DNA of 64,000 nt from Cercis canadensis (taxonomy: Eukaryota > Streptophyta > Magnoliopsida > Fabales > Fabaceae). The stretch lies in assembly GCA_003255065.1 (NCBI GenBank), contig QAOA01007853.1, forward strand, positions 136,131-200,130. The letters are read 5' to 3'. The notes under the pieces were generated by a model. The model had not been told where the DNA came from, did no database searches, and saw only the letters and a program-made list of their open reading frames with translations. Numbering within the stretch: position 1 is the first letter of the stretch; each line of letters opens with the position of its first letter. Shown one piece after another: positions 21,601 through 30,464 of this stretch. A program made the position numbers and the translations under genes.

Positions 21601-23037
21601 ATCCACCCTAATCCACTGATCATAGTCAGCAGATTCTTCTTCTGGCATTGCACATTTGCCATTGATAAATCCGAGCTTCACCTTTGCTCCTAGAGCAATC
21701 TTAACTGATCTATTCCAGGAAAGGTAATTGTTTCCTGTCAGATGAGTGGTAACAAGCTGCATACCTGGATGATCCGAGTTTGCCAAGTTCATCGGATCTC
21801 CATTAGAGTTGCTCGTTGTCTCCTTGTTCTGTGCTGCAGTCTCAGCTTCCATTCTTCCACCAGAATTTGAAGCAGAGTAGACAAAAGACTCCAAAAATCT
21901 TCGCAGATCAATAAGAAGTAATCACAGGCAAATCTGAATCGATTTGCTCTGATACCATGAAAAGAGCTTGACCAGCTCTAAACCAGATTCATTCTCAGTA
22001 AGCAAAGGAGAAATCGCAGTAAATCAAGAAAGAGTACAGAGAGTTGTGAAACCTTTCTATTCTTTTCTATTCAGCTTAATTCATAAATCCTGTACAAGCT
22101 TCAGTTTATATACAAAGAGTAAAAGAAAAATAAAAGCCACGTATACAAGTGACAGCTCAGCAAAGCTAACTGTTTAACTAATTTCTGATACATTAACTCA
22201 TCTAGCTAAACAGTAGGTTAATAATTTAACTACAGTTAACAACTGAACTAACTACTGTGGTGAGATTAACTAATTTGACTAACTAATTAATCTGTACATG
22301 TAACTAATCTGTACAAGGGTTAAAGTGACAAACTTGGTTAACCGCAGGAGGAATTGTAGCAGTGGCAAGTAAAGCATCCAGCTTCTTGAAGGAAAAATTG
22401 CTGACTCCAATTGATTTTGTAAGGCCAAGCTTTTGACATTCCTCCATTGCTTCCCATACCGATTTGAAATCCATGGGAATAATATCTTCCTTCTTGTAAG
22501 GTAGTTTAACTTCTCCGGGCTTCAAACTAGCAGGAAAGTGAATTAGATAAAGGTCAATAAACTCCATCTTGAGATTCCTGCAAAGATTGTACAAAGAAAA
22601 AAAATTACAGGTTGAAAACAAGCTTACACAGAAATGTCTCTCTACTTGGACAAGCTTCTATCAATTAATAGAAACGAATTTGAGAGTTGATTAGTTATAT
22701 AATACTTGAGTGTCCTTTGCAGTGCAGGGAGCACAAGATGATGGTGAGCATCACAGCACCAAAGCTTGGAAGTTACGAAAAGCTCATCCCTTGATTTGAT
22801 TAATCCAAGGCTCAGAGCTTCTTCAATGGCTTCCCCAAGAGGCTGCTCCGATTGGTAAATAGCAGCAGCGTCAAAGTGTCTGTAACCTAATTTGATTGCA
22901 TGGAGGACTGATTCTTTCACGACTTCATGAGATGAAGTATCGAAAGGTAACATAGCTGTTCCAAAGCCTATGGCTGGAATAGCAGTTTGAGATGAGCTTA
23001 GTGGGAATCTTGGAATGCTGCTCATCTCATCTGCCAT
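15624..23037 (-). CDS. Aldo-keto reductase, four exons, with a Copia element in intron 2
   Basis: Plant NADPH-dependent aldo-keto reductase of the AKR4 type (relatives include codeinone reductase, methylecgonone reductase and chalcone/polyketide reductase); it reduces a carbonyl in the cytosol, substrate unknown. Exons: 23037-22706, 22577-22334, 16560-16381 and 15857-15624, all with GT/AG borders. They join in frame into 329 codons plus stop, the usual family length, from an ATG at 23037 ([11 protein letters not shown]). The catalytic tetrad is complete: D56 and Y61 ([11 protein letters not shown]), K91 (VTSKLWC) and H124 (DLYLIHFP). The cofactor-binding [11 protein letters not shown] is in exon 4. 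Intron 2 is 5773 bp because it holds a 5.3-kb Copia element in the same orientation, whose LTR might cause early polyadenylation. The coding sequence is intact; whether it is expressed is unknown. Confidence 0.88.
16984..17341 (-). repeat. 3' LTR of the intronic Copia element
   Basis: 358 bp with TG...CA ends, preceded by the target duplication AGGGT. Next to it inside the element is the polypurine tract (the inverse of 'tccccccctcaag', 17342-17354), which overlaps the stop codon of the polyprotein at 17350-17352. Confidence 0.93.
17350..21894 (-). CDS. Copia gag-pol polyprotein, 1514 residues, open
   Basis: Domains in order: gag (about 40-250, with [13 protein letters not shown]), CCHC knuckle (about 290-303), aspartic protease [11 protein letters not shown] (about 412-422), integrase zinc region (H572, H577, C600, C603) and core with D630, D693 and E729 (35 residues between the last two, as expected), a proline-rich linker, reverse transcriptase with YVDD (about 1195-1198), and RNase H (DAD about 1358-1360; SSAEAEY near 1396). 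The order integrase before RT defines Copia. There is no stop or frameshift in the whole frame, and the length is normal. The primer site and short LTR are compatible with the Ale/Retrofit group, but the lineage is not certain. Confidence 0.95.
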   Translation of the reverse strand: MESFVYSASNSGGRMEAETAAQNKETTSNSNGDPMNLANSDHPGMQLVTTHLTGNNYLSWNRSVKIALGAKVKLGFINGKCAMPEEESADYDQWIRVDCMIRSWILNSISKEIVEVFLYASTARELWLDLEERFGESNGPQIYQIQREISTISQGNQSVVQYFTKLKKLWDELICVQPIPQCICKNCNCDVTKKVSDLAHSHKLLQFLMGLSDDFDHLRNQILVMDPLPSVNKAYSMILRIEKQREVHTNLLGKGENSAMFVKTPMGRGSGGGRGSYRKQNSNDKKNEKCTHCSLTGHTRDTCFKLHGYPNWYKELKDQRTNQGTRGKFMANLADSPLDFNMNHYADRSNDQRSSLTELIQQEFSKLMKGHAGFEGNKVHFAQTEDFAGNTAPQAFQFTLNSPSNLDPGTWIVDTGASNHMCIDTTLLKHKRPVHHQTSVFLPDGTVKSVHHIGNVHLTPNLILTDALYVPSFKFNLLSVQKLSKTAQIQFIFYPDKCLLQDPQTEDVLAVGRVIGNLYILDKSSFDIPVSYFSCNKQLAFSKSPCNPICHSISFPCNPAVGSNTISKLLWHNRFGHASLKALKHLPFLSDIDLTLPSPCDICHKSKQHRLPFPLSITRSESVFDLLHLDIWGPYNKASLTGAHYMLTVVDDHSRATWIYLLKHKHQTLTTLKNFLTMIHTQFQKHIKCIRTDNGTEFTSHECQKFFSQLGIIHQKSYVYTPQQNGIVERKHRHLLEIARALMFQAHLPIKFWGHSLLMAAYLINRLPTEILNWKTPYELLNKTQPDYNLLKVFGCLCYATNTQPHTNKFDTRAFRCIFLGFMTGQKAYRVYDLTTHQTYTSRDVVFHEHIFPFADISPTSNTISLPLPVFDSPTPPFTPMAPLPSPANLPTTTLVPLPESFPDISSELSSPPDPSPPVLPPLTVLPPLRQSSRPKSKPAWLSDFVSNVCLTSALPTALHASPADIAPGFSGYTPPTFPYHNSPLFTDTYMSYLANVSSVPEPRSYYHASKDEKWLEAMNKELQALESNHTWDLVSLPPGKKAIGCKWVYKIKYLPDGNIDRYKARLVAKGYNQIEGLHYKDSFSPVAKLVTMRLFLAIVTAKQWDLHQLDINNAFLHGYLDEEVFMHPPQGYSKAQPHQVCLLKRSLYGLKQASRQWNIEFSAKLQGFGFTQSSHDHCLFTLQTPSSFLALLVYVDDVLVTGTHTPDILKVKQFLHSSFTIKDLGLAHYFLGLEIARGLHGTYVNQRKYVLDILRDAGLLGAKPTATPLPKGQNFSSAGTPLLEPERYRRLVGRLLYLSLTRPDITHVVQQLSQFLHSPTQAHWNGAIHILKYLKGTPSRGLFFASASDFTLTAYCDADWAACKDTRRSITGYCVSLGSSLISWKTKKQSTVSRSSAEAEYRSLATTVCELQWITYILNDFHIPISLPIPLFCDNMAALHITANPVFHERTKHLEIDCHLVRDKFKAGFVLPQHVSTKAQLADLFTKNLGGPQFNSLVSKLGLVDFLQSNAPT
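21946..21957 (-). other. Primer binding site of the intronic Copia element
   Basis: On the minus strand this reads TGGTATCAGAGC, directly after the 5' LTR. It is the common plant Copia primer site, complementary to initiator methionine tRNA. Confidence 0.9.
21958..22315 (-). repeat. 5' LTR of the intronic Copia element
   Basis: 358 bp, identical to the other LTR except at one noticed site (G here, T in the other copy, within 'gtgaca(g/t)ctcagc'). It is followed on the plus strand by the target duplication AGGGT at 22316-22320. It carries the element's promoter and lies within AKR intron 2, close to exon 2. Confidence 0.93.
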
Positions 23038-23091
23038 TGTACTTAACTTCTAAATTATTATGTCTATATATTAAGTTTGATGTGGCTTGAA

Positions 23092-23098
23092 TTTTATA
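23092..23098 (-). promoter_or_regulatory. Possible TATA box of the AKR gene
   Basis: On the minus strand TATAAAA lies 55 bp before the ATG at 23037, at a distance that would give a leader of about 25-30 nt. A second TATATAG-type site lies closer (about 23064-23070), too near the ATG to be the better candidate. This is inference from position only. Confidence 0.35.
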
Positions 23099-24937
23099 CT
23101 AGGTTATATCATGGACCATAGAGCACTTGATGTTGGTTAGAAAAAGTATTAGAAGACAAACTACGAAATAGACATTTGTTTTTGTAACAAGAAGAAATCT
23201 ACTTAATGATTATGGTTTGAAGCTTGTCTGAAGCAGGTATAGAAAACAGACAAATAATATTAGGGGACCACATATTCAGTCGTACAAACTTGAGACACTT
23301 CACTTGTTTTCATCTAATCCTTAGCTTTTGCTTGAGGAGATAGCGAGAAATATACTGGTAGGGACCAGGAAAAATGTAAATAGTAAGTTATGAAGGGATA
23401 ATGAAAGGAAATTAAAAAATTAGGAGTTAAAGTTAAAAATGTATCAATAAAAATATTTTTTTTTATGGTTAATTATTCAATACTTTAAATGATATTTATA
23501 TTTACTTTTTATGGTTAATTGTAGTCAATAATTTTTACCTATGATTTGAGTTTGCTCTTGAGAGTACTTAGGTATAATTGAGCTAAAAGCTCATTGACTA
23601 AAGGGAGCCATTTTCAAGGTAGTAAAGAAAGAGAAGCTATTCTATGTAGAAAAGAGACCAATAAAATTATAGGACTATATCCAATGATTTGTAGGTGGTA
23701 CTTTTTTTTTTTTTTAATTTTATGGGTTCTATTTTCACCATGTACTTCTCTCCCTTTTTCCCAACACTTTAAGCTCCTATGTAACCAAAAAAAAATCAAG
23801 GGACCATGTATTCAGTTGTATCACTTTACCTATTTTACAATTTTTTTTACAACAAAAAATTTAAGGTGTAGGGAGACTATCTCATTTCAAGGCTAAGGTA
23901 TGTCATAAGTCTCCACGAATGCTTAAAATAATATTTACAGATTACTTAAGAGGGACTGTTAGTAGTGAAAATTAAATCTAAAACTTACAAGTTTAATATT
24001 TCAATATTTCCCAGCTGAATCAACCCCTCTTGGCCGCCTGTTTTACAATCCTTCTCTTTTCCTTTAAGTTTGATTATATGTTACAATTTATATAACTAAA
24101 ATTCAAAAGAAATCAAAATTTCTGGACAAAGAAAAAAAAATTGTCTCTTTCTATGTTTCTGGCAGTACTTAAGCACTCCCATTTTCTAATTCGTCGTTAA
24201 GGATGAAGCAGACATAGGAGAATAGTTCAGCAACAGGCGTTAGCCGCGATTCTTGTGGACGAAAATGGGCCAAACCTATAAGCTCAATAACCATTCCGTG
24301 AAGCAAAATGAAAAGGGAAATTCAACTTTCCCAAAAGTCTTATAATCCTCAAACACCACTAAGGTCTCCTTCAGTCTCTTTTCTAAGAATATTCAATACC
24401 AACTAAACATGATATTAATAACATCATACTTCTGGAAAGAACATTCTCAATGAATGTTATTCTCAAGAATAAAATCTGTAATCCATGAATCAAAGCCCAC
24501 CAATAAAATGTTGTAATATTGGAGTAATGTGGAAAAACCAAAGTCAAATTTTCTTTATTCTCTCTCCCTGATCCGTGTCTCACAAGCAAACTATCATTCT
24601 ATTTATTTGGACGACTCAATCTTCACTACTGCCATGGCTAGTCCTAAAACAATTTGAAGCAGAATGGTTTGTATTTAGCCGCAGACGTGGATTAGCTGAT
24701 GCTAAAATTGTTCACTCTTTATCCTTTAACTCGCTTTATGTTTGTGTCTTAATTATATTTTCTTAGCTGCAACTTTAGGTAAAGAATATTGTTACATATG
24801 GAGGGAAAAAGGGTATGAGAACTTTATTCTAAGTATCTATTATTAGGATATATTAGTAATTTAAACATTAGTATTTTGAATAAAAGGGATAGCGGTCGCT
24901 TGGATAAGGTCAGGTTGTTGGGTCTTTGAATGTGGTT
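23099..24937. other. Intergenic DNA upstream of the AKR gene
   Basis: AT-rich sequence with homopolymer runs (T run near 23702-23715). No supported gene. The stretch 24712-24795 resembles the 3' flank of the AKR gene (15346-15425) and may mark the former end of a second minus-strand AKR gene. Confidence 0.5.
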
Positions 24938-25965
24938 TGTTGGGATAAGATTATCACCTTGGGCAATGACTAGTATTTGTTACACAATCACAGATGGAGG
25001 AAAATGCAGAAAAACAGCAGAAAACAAAGTAACTTCTCTATGGCATGAAGGTTCTAAATGAGTTTCATTCATTTTGCTGCTATATATACAAAATTAATAT
25101 CAACAGTACATAGTTGGTTTAAACTAGAGTAAATAGTAGGTTTTGGTCCAAACCAAACTTGATAGCTTTTTCCCCACAAAACAAGCATTATCATACATTT
25201 ACAACTAATAAGATAACATAGCAAATTTCAAAGCATAAACAAAACAAGATATTTTCTTACATTAGAGTACTTAGAAAAAATCTCACAGTCTAACACTCCT
25301 CCTTGAGATTTTTCTTAAAGACTCCAAGCTTTGATCTTAGTAATTCAAATTTAACTCTAAGAAGAGCCTTAGTGACGATGTCTGCTATTTGTTGTTCAAA
25401 ACTACAATGCATCAAATTAACTTCATCTAGTCTTTCATACTCTCTAACTGCATGAAACTTGATATTTATGTGTTTAGTTCTACCATGCTAGACATGATTT
25501 TTGGCAATGGCGATGGCTGATTTGTTGTCAACCAAATTGTAGTAGCTTCATTCTAGTGTTGCTCCAAATCTCCTAGGATTTTTCTGAGCCAAATGGCTTG
25601 ATTAGCAACACTTGCTGCTGACATATACTCTGCTTCAGTTGTTGATTGGGCCAGCACTTCCTGTTTTTTTGAAATTCCATGAGAAAACACCACTCCTAAA
25701 TGAAAACAATAACCTAAAGTGTTTTTGACATCATTTACACTTCCTCCATGGTCATTGTCTGCTTAGCCTTAAAGCTTATTACTTTTATCCTTCAAATACC
25801 ACAAACCAAAATTAGTAGTTCCCCTTATGTACCTAAGAACTCTTTTAGCCACACCCATATGAACTTGACTTGATGAGTGCATGAATCTTGAAAGCAAACT
25901 TGCAGAGAACATTACATTAGGTCTAGTAGCAGATAAATACAGTAGGTGATGAATGGATTTCATAT
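24938..25965 (-). mobile_element. 5'-truncated Copia remnant: RNase H end plus 3' LTR
   Basis: On the minus strand the piece 25963-25769 reads MKSIHHLLYLSATRPNVMFS..., the start of the Copia RNase H region. It continues through broken frames with recognisable scraps (GRTKHINIKFHAVRE, IADIVTKAL) to about 25310. A purine-rich tract (inverse of 'ctcctccttgagattttt', 25296-25313) then meets an LTR whose inner end is TGTTAGACTG (25295). The outer LTR end is probably TGTTGGG at 24938, making it about 358 bp, but no target duplication can confirm that. Everything upstream of RNase H is missing. It lies where exon 4 of the neighbouring AKR fragment would be expected. Confidence 0.7.
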
Positions 25966-26098
25966 CAATGATTTAGGTATTTTCTACTTAGTATTTAGTT
26001 GATTTTTGAGTGATTTACCAGTTTTAATTGATTGATTATATGTTTATGTTGTACAAAATGAGATTTTCGCAAAAAGGAACAAGTTTGGTGTTAATTAA

Positions 26099-27504
26099 GG
26101 CTAAGTGAAAGGTAATGGTAAAATGTCACCTTTAACATTTCACTTCACTATTTTCGTCAACTTAATTAGTGGTAGAATGACAGAGGGATCACATTAAAGC
26201 AAAATTAAAGAGTTAGGGGACCAAAATGAGAATAGCAATGAGAAACCAAAAACAGTCCAAATATGATTTTACTCTTACTTTATATACTTGATCATGCAAA
26301 TTATAAGAGAAGACTCATTGTTGTGTACAAGACTTAGATTCAAATTATGGTAATGGCTGTTTGATGTAAAAATAAAGTGAAGTTAATAAATATACATGTG
26401 CAATAGATTTTCCTTTTGCATGAGCAATTTCCTTTAGTTCCTCACAGTCCATAACCCAATTAGTTCCCCATAGAGTTCCTTTTGCTCCTAATGGAGAGTA
26501 GGCGGTGACATGGATTCCCTTTTCCTCACAAAATGCCCTTAGTTCCCGTTGCTGCCGAAGTGGGTTCATCTCCACCTTAAAAACAAAACAGTATAAACCA
26601 ACTTTGGTTATGTATGGCTATCATTCATTTCTATTCATATGTTGTTAATAAGATAAATATCCCTAAACGAAACACATATGTAGCATAATCTGAGTTGCAC
26701 AAAAAAAATTTAAGAATGATCTGATCACCTAAACTCAAATTCTGCCTGCTATGTAGTTTATGTGTACTTTGTGGCTTTTTTTTTTTTTTTTTGTAAATAT
26801 CATTTTCCATAAAGACATAGAAAGAAACTAACTTCGTTGGCTACTGGGGGATTGGTCGCTATGGCAAGCAAAGCTTGAAGCTTCTTAATTACATGAAAAA
26901 TTGCTCACTCCAATGGATTTTGCGAGGCCAAACTTTTCACATTCCTCCATTGCTTCCCATACAGATTTGAAATCCATACATAACTAAAGTTGGTTTACAC
27001 TTTTCTTGTTTGTAAGGTGGAGATGAACCCACTTTGGCAGCAGCGGGAGCTAAGGTCATTTTGTGAGAAAAAGGGAATCCATGTCGCTGCCTACTCTCCA
27101 TTAGGAGCTAAAGTAACTCCATGGGGAGCTGATTGGGTTATGGACTGTGAGGAAATAAAGGAAATAGCTCATGCAAAAGGAAAATCTATTGCACAGGTAT
27201 ATTTATTAATTGCACTTTATTTTTACATCAAACAGCCATTACCATAATTTGAATCTAAGTCTTCTACACGACAGACATTTTGTTTGTTTAATCTTCTCTT
27301 CTAATTTGCATGATGAAGTATATAAATTAAGAGTAAAATCATATCTTGGCCGTTTTTGGTTTCTCATTGTTATTCTCATTTTGGTCCCTTAAATCTTTAA
27401 TTTTGCTTTAATGTGATCCCTTTGTCATTCTATTGCTAATTAAGTTGACGAAAATAGTGAAGTGAAATGTTAAAGGTGACATGTTACTGTTACCTTTTAC
27501 TTTG
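26099..27504. repeat. Inverted repeat of AKR sequence, possible hairpin source
   Basis: The left arm (about 26099-26616) and right arm (about 26974-27504) are inverted copies of the same AKR segment: end of intron 2, exon 3 and the first about 300 bp of intron 3. They match at very roughly 85-90% by eye. The loop (26617-26973) holds the exon 2 fragment. The inner border of both arms lies at the shared word 'ccatacataac' (26974-26984 and its inverse ending 26616), suggesting a microhomology-mediated inverted duplication. A transcript across it would fold into a stem of about 500 bp. Confidence 0.85.
26396..26975 (-). pseudogene. AKR fragment: part of exon 2 and exon 3, minus strand
   Basis: On the minus strand, 26975-26833 encodes the second half of exon 2 ([28 protein letters not shown]), then shifts frame near 26898. 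A GT donor follows. Exon 3 is at 26575-26396 ([29 protein letters not shown]...), 180 bp as in the intact gene. Its last codon has changed from CAG to CAT. Exon 1, the front of exon 2 and exon 4 are missing. The fragment runs into the left arm of an inverted repeat; a Copia remnant and unrelated DNA occupy the place of exon 4. Confidence 0.85.
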
Positions 27505-27837
27505 GCATAAAATGTAGATTCCTAATCACACAAAATGGTGCTTCCCATTTTATTCATTCTATTTTATTGTTTTGAGTCAATTTATCAATTGAACTTGTGA
27601 TTTGTGAAGGTTTGTTTACGATGGGCATTTGAGCAAGGAGTAAGTGTGCTTGTGAAGAGCTTCAACAAGGAAAGGATGGAGGAAAACCTTGAAGTTTTTT
27701 ATTGGGAGTTAAGCCAAGAAGAGGTCAACAAGATAATTCAACTACCACAGAGAAAGGGATACAAAGGGGACCAATATATCTCTAATGAAGGACCATATAA
27801 GTCACATAAAGAGCTTTGGGATGAAGATATTGAGTAA
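27017..27837 (+). pseudogene. AKR fragment: exons 3 and 4, plus strand
   Basis: Exon 3 is at 27017-27196 (VEMNPLWQQRELRSFCEKKGIHVAAYSPLG..., 180 bp) and exon 4 at 27610-27837 (VCLRWAFEQGVSVLVKSFNKERMEEN... to a TAA stop), with AG acceptors and a GT donor intact. Both exons are open and join in frame. The whole front half, including D, Y, K and H of the active site, is missing on this strand; the opposite-strand exon 2 fragment lies just upstream instead. It therefore cannot encode a reductase. Exon 3 forms the right arm of the inverted repeat. Confidence 0.88.
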
Positions 27838-29027
27838 TCACAAGAACTAGTAACTGTATTTTAAAAGTCATTTGTCTTGGCTGAATATGAATGCTTGTCA
27901 GTTGCCCGTAGTATTTCTTTTCTAGTTAGGCAATATATATAAATCATGCATGCATCCTTTAGTTGAATAATAATTATCATTTATCTTATTCAGTTGTTTA
28001 GTGTTTACCATTATTTTTCCCATTTTCCACACTATTATAAGTCTAGTTAAATTTTTGCTTTACAAATTTAAATAGACTAACTTAAAATTTTTTCAACAGT
28101 TTAGATTTAACTAACACCTTATATGAAGGAAGCAGAAATATAATTCAATTTAAATAGACCCTATTTATAATCACTTCCTTGTTTTTCTCAAATTTTTTCA
28201 ATTTAAAATCACAGAAATATAATTCAAACACCTATAAGCAAAATTCCTAAAATAATTGCATCTAATAACACAATATTTGATGAAAATTTTGGAATCAAAC
28301 CTCAAATTCAGGTCTGCACAACTTCTTTTCTTCTGTTCATATCTTCAAAATACTACTTCACCTTTTTTCTTTATGAAAGAAAATCTATAAGCTTGAAATA
28401 TATGCAGTTCATGAACGCAACGATTATATAGAGTTTTCTTATCGAAATTTCAAATTAGCTTAAAGCAGCCCTTCAAGATTTCTCTCTCTTTCTTTCTCTA
28501 TCTTTAATTTATATATGTATATTTTGGTTATGGTGTGCGATATTTCCCTCTTCTTCCTCTTGTTATTTTGGTCCTCCATAAATAGGGTCATTTTCAATAC
28601 ATATGGTCTCTCAATCAATAACTTTGATAGGAGTCTGCACATGTGAGTTGGTGTGGCCGTGTGGGAGTTAAGTAACTTGGAATATGGAGATCCCACATTG
28701 GATAGAAAATAGGAAATAGTGTAGTATATAATATTCAGATTGACCTAAGACTCATAAGCTTAAGCTTTTAAATCAAGCTAATGCTTATCCAAATATACTA
28801 TGTCATACGCTAACAAGCCCATACAATGAATTCTCCCCACAAAACTTGACTATTCAATTTATTAACATTTTATGGTCTCTCAATGTTGATGTTACAAATT
28901 AAGGCCTATATTCTTAATTTAGTAAGATTATAGTTTTTGTTTAATTATATCATTAGTAAAATTTAAGTTTTTGGTACATGAGAATATAAAAGTTCGAACC
29001 TAAAACCTTTTACATACCATCTAAATA
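27838..29027. other. 3' flank of the AKR exon 3-4 fragment
   Basis: AT-rich non-coding DNA that is repeated almost exactly after the second fragment (30465-31655). It ends at the N at 29028. Confidence 0.6.
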
Positions 29028-29028
29028 N

Positions 29029-29384
29029 CCTCACAGTCCATAACCCAATTAGTTCCCCATAGAGTTCCTTTTGCTCCTAATGGAGAGTAGGCGGTGACAT
29101 GGATTCCCTTTTCCTCACAAAATGCCCTTAGTTCCCGTTGCTGCCGAAGTGGGTTCATCTCCACCTTAAAAACAAAACAGTATAAACCAACTTTGGTTAT
29201 GTATGGCTATCATTCATTTCTATTCATATGTTGTTAATAAGATAAATATCCCTAAACGAAACACATATGTAGCATAATCTGAGTTGCACAAAAAAAATTT
29301 AAGAATGATCTGATCACCTAAACTCAAATTCTGCCTGCTATGTAGTTTATGTGTACTTTGTGGCTTTTTTTTTTTTTTTTGTTN

Positions 29385-29418
<34 letters not shown>

Positions 29419-29602
29419 TGTAAATATCATTTTCCATAAAGACATAGAAAGAAACTAACTTCGTTGGCTACTGGGGGATTGGTCGCTATGGCAAGCAAAG
29501 CTTGAAGCTTCTTAATTACATGAAAAATTGCTCACTCCAATGGATTTTGCGAGGCCAAACTTTTCACATTCCTCCATTGCTTCCCATACAGATTTGAAAT
29601 CC
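29029..29602 (-). pseudogene. AKR fragment in the second copy: exon 2 part and exon 3 part, minus strand
   Basis: Matches the fragment at 26440-26975. The exon 2 part is at 29602-29460 with the same frameshift. The exon 3 part runs from 29164 down to 29029, where the N joint cuts it. A T run of about 50 bases containing an N (29384) lies between them. Confidence 0.8.
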
Positions 29603-29643
29603 ATACATAACTAAAGTTGGTTTACACTTTTCTTGTTTGTAAG

Positions 29644-30464
29644 GTGGAGATGAACCCACTTTGGCAGCAGCGGGAGCTAAGGTCATTTTGTGAGAAAAAG
29701 GGAATCCATGTCGCTGCCTACTCTCCATTAGGAGCTAAAGTAACTCCATGGGGAGCTGATTGGGTTATGGACTGTGAGGAAATAAAGGAAATAGCTCATG
29801 CAAAAGGAAAATCTATTGCACAGGTATATTTATTAATTGCACTTTATTTTTACATCAAACAGCCATTACCATAATTTGAATCTAAGTCTTCTACACGACA
29901 GACATTTTGTTTGTTTAATCTTCTCTTCTAATTTGCATGATGAAGTATATAAATTAAGAGTAAAATCATATCTTGGCCGTTTTTGGTTTCTCATTGTTAT
30001 TCTCATTTTGGTCCCTTAAATCTTTAATTTTGCTTTAATGTGATCCCTTTGTCATTCTATTGCTAATTAAGTTGACGACAATAGTGAAGTGAAATGTTAA
30101 AGGTGACATGTTACTGTTACCTTTTACTTTGGCATAAAATGTAGATTCCTAATCACACAAAATGGTGCTTCCCATTTTATTCATTCTATTTTATTGTTTT
30201 GAGTCAATATATCAATTGAACTTGTGATTTGTGAAGGTTTGTTTACGATGGGCATTTGAGCAAGGAGTAAGTGTGCTTGTGAAGAGCTTCAACAAGGAAA
30301 GGATGGAGGAAAACCTTGAAATTTTTGATTGGGAGTTAAGCCAAGAAGAGGTCAACAAGATAATTCAACTACCACAGAGAAAGGGATACAAAGGGGACCA
30401 ATATATCTCTAATGAAGGACCATATAAATCACATAAAGAGCTTTGGGATGAAGATATTGAGTAA
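29644..30464 (+). pseudogene. AKR fragment in the second copy: exons 3 and 4, plus strand
   Basis: Exon 3 is at 29644-29823 and exon 4 at 30237-30464, both open with intact splice borders. The exon 3 protein is identical to that at 27017-27196. Exon 4 differs at two residues (EIFDW here against EVFYW at 27610-27837); the version here is closer to the intact gene (DIFGW), so the first copy carries the change. As in the first copy, exons 1 and 2 are missing on this strand. Confidence 0.85.

Larger units (their letters stand above)
16984..22315 (-). mobile_element. Complete, young Copia LTR retrotransposon
   Basis: The two LTRs are 358 bp each (16984-17341 and 21958-22315), TG...CA ended, and I find one mismatch between them (near 17180 versus 22154). 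The 5-bp target duplication AGGGT is at 16979-16983 and 22316-22320. On the minus strand the order is 5' LTR (right), primer site TGGTATCAGAGC (initiator-Met type), one open polyprotein frame, polypurine tract, 3' LTR (left). Everything needed for transposition is visible. It sits in intron 2 of the AKR gene, in the sense direction. Confidence 0.95.
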
